DNA of 11,303 bases, taken from an uncultured Bacilli bacterium (lineage in GTDB: Bacteria; Bacillota_I; Bacilli_A; RF39; UBA660). Shown piece by piece: positions 6,537-11,303 of this stretch (positions are counted from its first letter, which is position 1; every line of letters starts with the position of its first letter). The notes under the pieces are model-generated. The model did not search any database, was not told the origin of the DNA, and saw only the letters and a program-made list of their open reading frames with translations. A program made the translations under genes and the position numbers. The stretch covers positions 1 to 11,303 of the forward strand of contig CANRCI010000041.1 of the NCBI GenBank assembly GCA_947629075.1, read 5' to 3'.

Positions 6537-7062
6537 TCAACAAGTCGACTACTGTTCTTTAGGCTATGCTAAAGAAAAAATGAAAGAGTATAAAAGATAT
6601 CGCGAACTTACAAAGCAACATTTAGACGATGTATTCTATACCGAAAAAGAGAAAGGGTTTATAAATAAATATGGGTTAGATAAGCTTATTTCGTTTAATT
6701 ATATGGAGAGCAAGGTACAGATTATCGATGCTCAAGAAGAGGGTATGATTTACCAAAACGAAATAATTACTGATGGAAATATCATTGGAATAGAGAGATC
6801 AAAACACGATTTGGCCTATGAAATACCATTTATTACTATTAAAAAAGTAAAATTTGGTAAAGTGTACGATGTAATGATCGAAAACCAAAGTTTTATCTTG
6901 GTCAAAAGAAATATCGATGGGATAATCTCTAATCGAATGACCATTTATAATTCTAGTAAACTAGATAGTATTACTGATGACGAATCACTACTTAAAGTTG
7001 GTGTTCATATGGCCCGACCTAAAGTAAAAATAATTAAAGCAAATGATGCTACTTATCTATAA
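6514..7062 (+). CDS. Uncharacterised protein overlapping queH
   Basis: I do not recognise this 182-residue protein. It starts inside the end of queH (23-base overlap) with an AAAGAGGA ribosome binding site at 6501-6508 and ends in TAA. It has no signal peptide or membrane segment, one cysteine (Cys14), and a basic, tyrosine-rich N-terminal third (about 1-40) that looks helical. The rest is probably beta-rich: alternating stretches such as YEIPFITIKKVKFGKV and SFILVKRNID, and a C-terminal RPKVKIIKAN. Its codon use resembles its neighbours and gives no sign of recent transfer. Overlap with queH suggests linked expression, but not necessarily a role in queuosine formation. Confidence 0.8.
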   Translation: MKNVKSRNQQVDYCSLGYAKEKMKEYKRYRELTKQHLDDVFYTEKEKGFINKYGLDKLISFNYMESKVQIIDAQEEGMIYQNEIITDGNIIGIERSKHDLAYEIPFITIKKVKFGKVYDVMIENQSFILVKRNIDGIISNRMTIYNSSKLDSITDDESLLKVGVHMARPKVKIIKANDATYL

Positions 7063-7067
7063 ATTTG

Positions 7068-7076
7068 TGATATAAT
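7068..7076 (+). promoter_or_regulatory. Extended -10 promoter of the small membrane protein gene
   Basis: TGA followed by a perfect TATAAT (7071-7076) makes an extended -10 motif directly after the stop codon of the preceding gene. No convincing -35 is present. Initiation near 7083 coincides with the AGGAG ribosome binding site at 7083-7087. With no terminator after the preceding gene, read-through from queH is also likely. Confidence 0.45.
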
Positions 7077-7096
7077 TTCATTAGGAGTTGGTAGTT

Positions 7097-7408
7097 ATGT
7101 ATTTTGATGTCATTTTACTAGTTGCAATCATTTTATTAGTCATCTTTTGTTTTAGAAGGTTTTCTAGTTTTGTCTATATTGTTGCCATTTTAGACATTAC
7201 TTTAAGAATTTTAAACTTTATAAGAATTAATGTTCCAGTACCGGAGTTACAAGCTCTTTTAAAGAGTTATTTTCCAGCTAGTATTCCGCATGTCATCGAT
7301 AAATATACTAGTGGAATTGTGACGACAGTTATCATGTGGGGATTTGTAATTATCTACTCAATCTTTTTGAGTTATGTATTTAAAACTTTTTTGAAAAAAA
7401 GACATTAG
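7097..7408 (+). CDS. Small integral membrane protein, function unknown
   Basis: This 103-residue protein is strongly hydrophobic. Likely membrane segments are residues 5-19, about 24-42 (interrupted by Asp33 and Arg37, so perhaps amphipathic or re-entrant) and 73-95. A loop rich in prolines lies between them (VPVPELQ, PASIP), and the C-terminus KTFLKKRH is basic and presumably cytoplasmic. I recognise no family motif. The ATG at 7097 is nine bases after AGGAG; an in-frame TTG at 7088 directly abuts that site and is rejected as start. The gene sits between the queH pair and the rimP operon and is followed by its own terminator. Confidence 0.75.
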   Translation: MYFDVILLVAIILLVIFCFRRFSSFVYIVAILDITLRILNFIRINVPVPELQALLKSYFPASIPHVIDKYTSGIVTTVIMWGFVIIYSIFLSYVFKTFLKKRH

Positions 7409-7442
7409 AGGCTTTGAATTAGTTTTCAAAGTCTTTTGTTTT
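7409..7442 (+). terminator. Intrinsic terminator before the rimP operon
   Basis: A 10-bp stem pairs 7409-7418 (AGGCTTTGAA) with 7425-7434 (TTCAAAGTCT), including one G-T pair, around a 6-base loop. TTTTGTTTT follows at 7434-7442. It begins one base after the stop TAG of the small membrane protein gene and separates that unit from the rimP-nusA-infB operon. Confidence 0.85.
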
Positions 7443-7475
7443 ACTTATAAAACTTATAAATAATCGCATTTTTAC

Positions 7476-7504
7476 TTGGTGATATCAACATTTTGTGTTA
7501 TACT
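7476..7504 (+). promoter_or_regulatory. Promoter of the rimP-nusA-ylxR-infB operon
   Basis: TTGGTG (7476-7481) and TATACT (7499-7504) are 17 bases apart, and TG at 7496-7497 adds an extended -10. Predicted initiation is near 7511, leaving a leader of about 43 bases that holds one strong hairpin and the ribosome binding site of rimP. Confidence 0.7.
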
Positions 7505-7515
7505 TTAAGTACATC

Positions 7516-7537
7516 AAGTGGGAGAAACCCACTTTTT
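7516..7537 (+). promoter_or_regulatory. 5'-proximal hairpin in the rimP-nusA leader, possible attenuator
   Basis: AAGTGGG (7516-7522) pairs perfectly with CCCACTT (7528-7534) around the loop AGAAA, and five Ts (7533-7537) follow. The shape is that of an intrinsic terminator, yet it lies between a good promoter and rimP, about five bases from the predicted 5' end. It could terminate early, with NusA adjusting its own operon, or it could simply protect the mRNA 5' end. Attenuators before rimP are known from other bacteria; no competing antiterminator pairing is obvious here. Confidence 0.6.
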
Positions 7538-7553
7538 ATATTGAGGAGGGATC

Positions 7554-7832
7554 ATGAAAGAAATTATAGAAGATTTAGTAGGTAATAAACTAGATGATTT
7601 GGGAATATTTATAGATAGTGTTACTTATGAGAAGGAAGAAGGACAAAACTTTTTACGAATTGCTCTTGATTCTAGTGATGCCACTCGTTATATCAAGTTA
7701 GATGAAGTAGTTATGGCTACGAGAATAATCAATAAAATAATCGATAAAAATGATGAGAAAATAGGAATTGAAGAGGAATACATATTAGATGTTTATGCTA
7801 AAGAAAAAGGAGATGTAGAAAATGAACAGTAA
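7554..7832 (+). CDS. rimP: Ribosome maturation factor RimP, N-terminal domain only
   Basis: RimP assists assembly of the 30S subunit. This 92-residue protein aligns with the N-terminal alpha/beta domain (DUF150): an N-terminal helix, LGIFIDSVTYEKEEGQNFLR where others have a strand pair, then LRIALDSSD and a helix with an IINKIIDK core. The normal family length is about 150. Where the strongly conserved EVSSPGxxRPL motif should follow, the protein reads YILDVYAKEKGD and stops, so the C-terminal SH3-like domain is missing. No sequence remains for it, because nusA starts 11 bases before the rimP stop. Codons look intact, so this is a naturally short form rather than a frameshift. The ribosome binding site GAGGAGGG (7543-7550) is strong. 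Identity rests on operon position plus partial similarity. Confidence 0.78.
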   Translation: MKEIIEDLVGNKLDDLGIFIDSVTYEKEEGQNFLRIALDSSDATRYIKLDEVVMATRIINKIIDKNDEKIGIEEEYILDVYAKEKGDVENEQ

Positions 7833-8910
7833 AGAATTTATCAAAGCTGTTGATGCGATTGTTGAAGAAAAAGGAATTGATCGAGAGGTAGTCTTTGAAG
7901 CGATGGAATTAGCTTTAGCTAGTGCCTATAAAAAGAATTTTGATTCATTGACTAACTCAAAAATTGTAATTGATAGAAAAACGGGAGATATTAAGGTTTA
8001 TTCTTATCTTACAGTTGTGCCTGATGAAAAAGAGGAAGAAGATGAAGATGGTATTGATCTAGATTACGAAATAAGTTTGAGTGAAGCTAGAAAGATCGAT
8101 AAAACGTTAAATGTTGGTGATACGATCGATACAGAAGTTACCCCTAAAGATTTCGGTCGTGTTGCAGCATCGACTGCTAAACAAGTAATTATTCAAAAGA
8201 TTAGAGAAGCTGAGAGAAATTCCATCATGGGTGAATACGGTGATAAACAAGATGAGATGTTAATCGGTACTGTTGAATTGGAAGACGTCGATAATTATTT
8301 TGTCAATTTAGGAAGAAGTAATGGCGTATTACCTAAGAGAGAATGTATCCCAGGTGAAAAAATTGAAATGGGTAAACCATTAAAAGTATATGTGAGGAAA
8401 GTTGATAACAGTGGTAAAGGATTGTTCATCTTACTATCTAGAAATCATTACGGATTTTTAAAACGTCTATTCGAAAGTGAAATTCCTGAGTTATCAGATG
8501 GTAGTGTTCTAATTTATAGCGTTGCTCGTGATCCTGGAAATAGAAGTAAAGTAGCTGTATACTCTGAACGAAGTAATATCGATCCAATCGGTGCTTGTAT
8601 CGGTGAAAGAGGAAACCGAATCAATCGCATTATCGAAGAAGTAAATGGTGAAAAAATTGATATCGTTAAATACGATAGTGAACCAGAAGTATTTATTGCG
8701 AATGCCTTAGCACCAGCTAAGAATCTACACGTAATTATTACTGATGAGAAAAAACAGGAATGTATCGTGGTCGCAGATGATGACAATTTCTCACTTGCCA
8801 TTGGTAAAAAAGGACAGAATGCCCGTCTTGCCAGTCGCCTAACACATTATAAAATAGATATTAAAACCAAAGCTCAAGCCAGTGAAATGGGAATTAATTT
8901 TAAAGATTAG
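7822..8910 (+). CDS. nusA: Transcription termination/antitermination factor NusA
   Basis: NusA binds RNA polymerase and nascent RNA, promoting pausing, intrinsic termination and, in rRNA operons, antitermination. The 362-residue protein has the Firmicute layout without C-terminal acidic repeats (B. subtilis NusA is 371). It has an N-terminal polymerase-binding domain (1 to about 130, with ELALASAYKK and the highly conserved DFGRVAASTAKQVIIQKIREAE), an S1 domain (about 135-200), KH1 with GERG at 261-264, and KH2 with GKKG at 328-331. The usual SRTHPGLV reads SRNHYGFL. An acidic run KEEEDEDG lies in the N-terminal domain. It overlaps rimP by 11 bases, with GGAG inside the rimP coding region as binding site. 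Its stop TAG is part of the AGGAG site of the next gene, so translation is tightly coupled. Confidence 0.97.
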   Translation: MNSKEFIKAVDAIVEEKGIDREVVFEAMELALASAYKKNFDSLTNSKIVIDRKTGDIKVYSYLTVVPDEKEEEDEDGIDLDYEISLSEARKIDKTLNVGDTIDTEVTPKDFGRVAASTAKQVIIQKIREAERNSIMGEYGDKQDEMLIGTVELEDVDNYFVNLGRSNGVLPKRECIPGEKIEMGKPLKVYVRKVDNSGKGLFILLSRNHYGFLKRLFESEIPELSDGSVLIYSVARDPGNRSKVAVYSERSNIDPIGACIGERGNRINRIIEEVNGEKIDIVKYDSEPEVFIANALAPAKNLHVIITDEKKQECIVVADDDNFSLAIGKKGQNARLASRLTHYKIDIKTKAQASEMGINFKD

Positions 8911-8918
8911 GAGTATTT

Positions 8919-9182
8919 ATGAAAACTAAGAAGATACCATTTAGAACTTGTATTGTAACTCGTGAAAAGTTACCTAAACAAGAACTGATAAGAATTGTAA
9001 GAACACCTGATGGAAAAGTAGAAATCGACGAAACTGGTAAAGCTAACGGTCGAGGTTGTTATATAAAAAAAGATTTAAGTGTTCTAACTGAACTTAAGAA
9101 GAAAAACATTTTAAGTAGACAATTAGAAGTGTCAGTACCGGATGATATCTATGAAGAATTAGAAAAAATGATAAATGGTTAG
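8919..9182 (+). CDS. rnpM: YlxR/RnpM family RNase P modulator
   Basis: The YlxR (DUF448) family is encoded between nusA and infB in many bacteria. In B. subtilis the protein, renamed RnpM, binds the RNase P RNA and modulates tRNA 5' processing. This 87-residue protein keeps the signature RTCIVTREKLPKQELIRIVR (9-28) and NGRGCYIKKD, the two RNA-contacting conserved segments. The ATG at 8919 follows AGGAG (8909-8913), which overlaps the nusA stop. Its own stop TAG overlaps the AGGAG site of the next gene. The short length matches the family (about 90). Confidence 0.94.
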   Translation: MKTKKIPFRTCIVTREKLPKQELIRIVRTPDGKVEIDETGKANGRGCYIKKDLSVLTELKKKNILSRQLEVSVPDDIYEELEKMING

Positions 9183-9193
9183 GAGAAGTTGTT

Positions 9194-9658
9194 ATGGATG
9201 ATAGAATTTCATGGGATGAATACTTTATGAACATTTGTGAAGATGTTACTCTTCGTTCTACTTGTAGAAGACAAGTGGGAGCTGTTATAACAGTTGATAA
9301 TCAAATTGTATCGACTGGGTACAATGGTTCACCTAAAGGATTGAAGCATTGTAGTGAATTAGGTGGATGTATGCGTGAGCTTAAAAATATTCCTAGTGGA
9401 ACGCATCAAGAGATTTGTCGAGCTGTCCATGCTGAACAAAACGCCATCATTCAAGCAGCAGTCAGAGGAGTTTCAATTAAAGGTGGGACATTGTATGTCA
9501 ATACTTTTCCTTGTTCTATCTGTGCTAGGATGATTATCAATGCTGAACTTAAAAGAATAGTATATCTAGGTGATTATCAAGATAAATTATCTAAAGAAAT
9601 GTTAAAGGAGAGTAAAATAGAAGTAGTCCCTTATAAAAAATTAGTAAAACAAAAATAG
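9194..9658 (+). CDS. Deoxycytidylate (dCMP) deaminase, ComEB family
   Basis: This zinc enzyme deaminates dCMP to dUMP, feeding thymidylate synthesis in the cytosol. The 154-residue protein has the deaminase zinc site: HAE at 79-81 (His79 ligand, Glu81 proton shuttle) and PCSIC at 106-110 (Cys107 and Cys110 ligands). RSTCRRQVGAV (21-31) and STGYNGSPKG (40-49) are typical of ComEB/dCMP deaminases rather than of tRNA adenosine or cytidine deaminases. Extra Cys24, Cys53 and His71 may form the second zinc site known in phage T4 dCMP deaminase. It is embedded in the nusA-infB operon: AGGAG at 9181-9185 overlaps the rnpM stop. This slot usually holds ylxQ, an L7Ae-like gene, which is absent here. 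The name comEB reflects its usual place in a competence operon, which does not apply here. Confidence 0.93.
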   Translation: MDDRISWDEYFMNICEDVTLRSTCRRQVGAVITVDNQIVSTGYNGSPKGLKHCSELGGCMRELKNIPSGTHQEICRAVHAEQNAIIQAAVRGVSIKGGTLYVNTFPCSICARMIINAELKRIVYLGDYQDKLSKEMLKESKIEVVPYKKLVKQK

Positions 9659-9678
9659 AGAAAAGGTAGGTGGTCATA

Positions 9679-11303
9679 ATGATGAGTATTTTAGAATATT
9701 CTGAAGACGTAAATAAAAGTTTAGAAGAGATATATGAGCTGTTAAAAAAGTTAGATATTAAATATGATGATGAAAATACGATGTTGACGGAAGATGATAT
9801 CATTCTTTTGGATAATGAAATTCAGGATAGTGAAGATTATGTCGTCGATGAAGTCTTGGAAGAGAAAGTTGAGAAATTAATTGAAGATGAGAATATCGAT
9901 TTAGATGTTCCAGTCAACAAGAAACAAAAACTAAAATCAAAGTCTGAGCGCATTGAAAGTAGTAAAACGAGCTATCAAAAAGAGCGTAAAAAGATCTATA
10001 AACATCGTGAAAAATTGATGTCTAATGAAGAAGAGGTAAAAGAAAATGTCGTTTTGTATAAAGAGAATATGACAGTATCTGAATTAGCTAATGCCCTAGA
10101 TGTCAATCCGACTGAGATTATTAAAAAACTTATGAAATTGGGAATGATGGCTAATCTAAATTTTGCTCTAAGTTATGATGTCGCTGAATTGATCGTAGTT
10201 GATTATAATAAAGAATTGAAAAAAGAAGAAGAAGCTGATATCAGTAATTTTGAACACTTGGAGATAAAAGATAAAGAAGAAGATTTGTCTCCTCGTCCAC
10301 CGGTTGTAACCATTATGGGACATGTCGATCACGGAAAGACAAGTTTGCTTGATGCGATTCGTCAAACTGATGTCGTAAGTGGTGAAGCGGGAGGAATTAC
10401 TCAGGCAATTGGAGCTTATCAAGTAGAGTACAATGGTAAAAAAATTACCTTTATCGATACTCCAGGTCATGAGGCATTTACAGAGATGCGTGCTCGTGGT
10501 GCCAGTGTAACTGATATCGTTATCATTATTATTGCTGCTGATGATGGGGTAATGCCACAGACTAAAGAGGCTATCGATCATGCTAGGGCAGCTGGGGTTC
10601 CAATTATTGTTGCTGTCAATAAAATAGATAAACCAAATGCTAACGTTGAAAAGATTTTAACTGAGATGACAGAATATGGTTTAACTCCTGAAGAATGGGG
10701 TGGCGATACTCTAGTAAATCGCATTTCGGCTAAAACGCATGAAGGAATTGCTGAACTTTTGGAAAATATTCTCCTTCTTAGTGAAATGGCAGAACTTAAA
10801 GCTAATCCAGCTCGTTATGCGATGGGAACAGTAATTGAAGCTCGTCTAGATAAAAATATAGGGGTAGTTGCAACTTTACTAGTTCAAAACGGAACATTGC
10901 GTTTAGGAGATCCAGTTGTCGTTGGAACTTCTTGTGGTAAAGTTAGAACTTTAAAAGATGATCGCGGTATGAATGTCATCGAAGCAGTGCCAGCAACTCC
11001 GGTAGAAATAACTGGTCTAAACGAAGTTCCTCAAGCAGGAGATCGCTTTATGGCTTTTGAAACTGAAAAACAAGCTCGTAGTGTTGCTGAACAACGTAAG
11101 ATTAGGGCTAAAGAAAAAGATACTAATCGTAGTGGTATGACACTAGAGGATTTGTTCGGAGCTATTAAAGATGGTGCTAAAGAAATAAATGTCATTTTAA
11201 AAACTGATGTCAATGGTAGCCTAGAAGCTATTAAACAGAGTCTATCAAAGATTGAAATAGAGGATGTGAAAGTTAACGTTATCCGTGGTGGCGTAGGAAC
11301 GAT
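9679..11303 (+). CDS. infB: Translation initiation factor IF-2, 3' end beyond the window
   Basis: IF-2 is the GTPase that brings fMet-tRNA to the 30S subunit and promotes subunit joining. 541 codons are visible without a stop, and the frame continues past the right edge. Residues 3-48 resemble a first IF2_N-type winged-helix module. A charged Lys/Glu linker follows, then a clear IF2_N module at about 120-175 (MTVSELANALDVNPTEIIKK). The G domain has G1 GHVDHGKT (214-221), G2 GGITQ (238-242), G3 DTPGH (260-264), G4 NKID (314-317) and G5 SAK (350-352). Domain II (about 372-460) and the start of domain III (from about 495) follow. The fMet-tRNA-binding C-terminal domain lies outside. AGGTGG (9668-9673) is five bases from the ATG at 9679 and eight from the ATG at 9682; either may be used. 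The N-terminal region is short, as in other low-GC Gram-positives. Confidence 0.97.
   Translation, partial: MMSILEYSEDVNKSLEEIYELLKKLDIKYDDENTMLTEDDIILLDNEIQDSEDYVVDEVLEEKVEKLIEDENIDLDVPVNKKQKLKSKSERIESSKTSYQKERKKIYKHREKLMSNEEEVKENVVLYKENMTVSELANALDVNPTEIIKKLMKLGMMANLNFALSYDVAELIVVDYNKELKKEEEADISNFEHLEIKDKEEDLSPRPPVVTIMGHVDHGKTSLLDAIRQTDVVSGEAGGITQAIGAYQVEYNGKKITFIDTPGHEAFTEMRARGASVTDIVIIIIAADDGVMPQTKEAIDHARAAGVPIIVAVNKIDKPNANVEKILTEMTEYGLTPEEWGGDTLVNRISAKTHEGIAELLENILLLSEMAELKANPARYAMGTVIEARLDKNIGVVATLLVQNGTLRLGDPVVVGTSCGKVRTLKDDRGMNVIEAVPATPVEITGLNEVPQAGDRFMAFETEKQARSVAEQRKIRAKEKDTNRSGMTLEDLFGAIKDGAKEINVILKTDVNGSLEAIKQSLSKIEIEDVKVNVIRGGVGT

Noticed and set aside
7513..7553. Riboswitch or T-box in the rimP leader
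   Set aside because: The leader is only about 43 bases with a single hairpin, far too short for any known riboswitch or T-box, and no specifier or T-box sequence is present.
10168..10581. 137-codon minus-strand frame inside infB
   Set aside because: The complementary strand encodes the conserved IF-2 G domain in full. The antisense product is Phe/Ile/Ser-rich with no recognisable domain.
1..11303. Mobile element, CRISPR array, prophage, tRNA gene or defence system
   Set aside because: No transposase or integrase, no direct-repeat array, no tRNA-like cloverleaf in the short intergenic gaps, and uniform housekeeping gene content and base composition throughout.
1..11303. Mycoplasma-type code with TGA as tryptophan
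   Set aside because: TGA ends the yceD-like gene at 5659-5661, and conserved tryptophans I read are TGG; no conserved gene is interrupted by an in-frame TGA.

Overview
The window is an AT-rich chromosomal stretch packed with housekeeping genes of translation, transcription and central metabolism. Strong AGGAGG-type ribosome binding sites, TTGnnn-17-TATAAT promoters, the yceD-rpmF pair, the rimP-nusA-ylxR-...-infB operon and a GAD-containing bacterial AspRS all point to a low-GC member of the Firmicutes/Tenericutes (Bacilli). TGA is used as a stop (the yceD-like gene ends in TGA) and the tryptophans I translated are TGG. The organism therefore uses the standard bacterial code and is not a Mycoplasma/Spiroplasma. 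An uncultured Erysipelotrichia/RF39/Acholeplasma-like lineage fits best, but that placement is inference.

Layout. (1) 1-1649: 3' part of aspS, cut by the left edge. (2) 1656-2426 minus: an alpha/beta hydrolase, convergent with aspS. (3) 2538-3953: pyruvate kinase, divergent from the hydrolase. (4) 3975-5096 minus: TmcAL, which makes ac4C in elongator tRNA-Met; it is convergent with pyk. (5) 5197-5854: yceD-like gene and rpmF (L32), divergent from tmcAL. (6) 5889-7408: queH (queuosine synthesis), an overlapping unknown gene, and a small membrane protein. (7) 7554-11303: a tight operon rimP-nusA-ylxR(rnpM)-dCMP deaminase-infB, which runs off the right edge.

Both convergent pairs share a compact bidirectional terminator overlapping the stop codons. 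Both divergent pairs have back-to-back promoters; the -35 elements overlap in one and lie 5 bp apart in the other. Several genes have a -10 hexamer only about 15-20 bases before the start codon, so their mRNA leaders must be very short. Intergenic space is minimal: the longest gap is about 145 bp, before rimP.

Most genes serve protein synthesis: tRNA charging (AspRS), tRNA wobble-base modification (TmcAL, QueH), ribosome parts and assembly (L32, YceD, RimP), transcription/RNA processing (NusA, RnpM) and initiation (IF2). I see no mobile element, CRISPR array, phage, toxin or defence system, and nothing that amounts to a new multi-gene system. The points most worth a second look are a RimP reduced to its N-terminal domain, a dCMP deaminase in the slot usually held by ylxQ, a hairpin at the very 5' end of the rimP-nusA mRNA, a YceD protein without any cysteine, and two unrecognised genes after queH.
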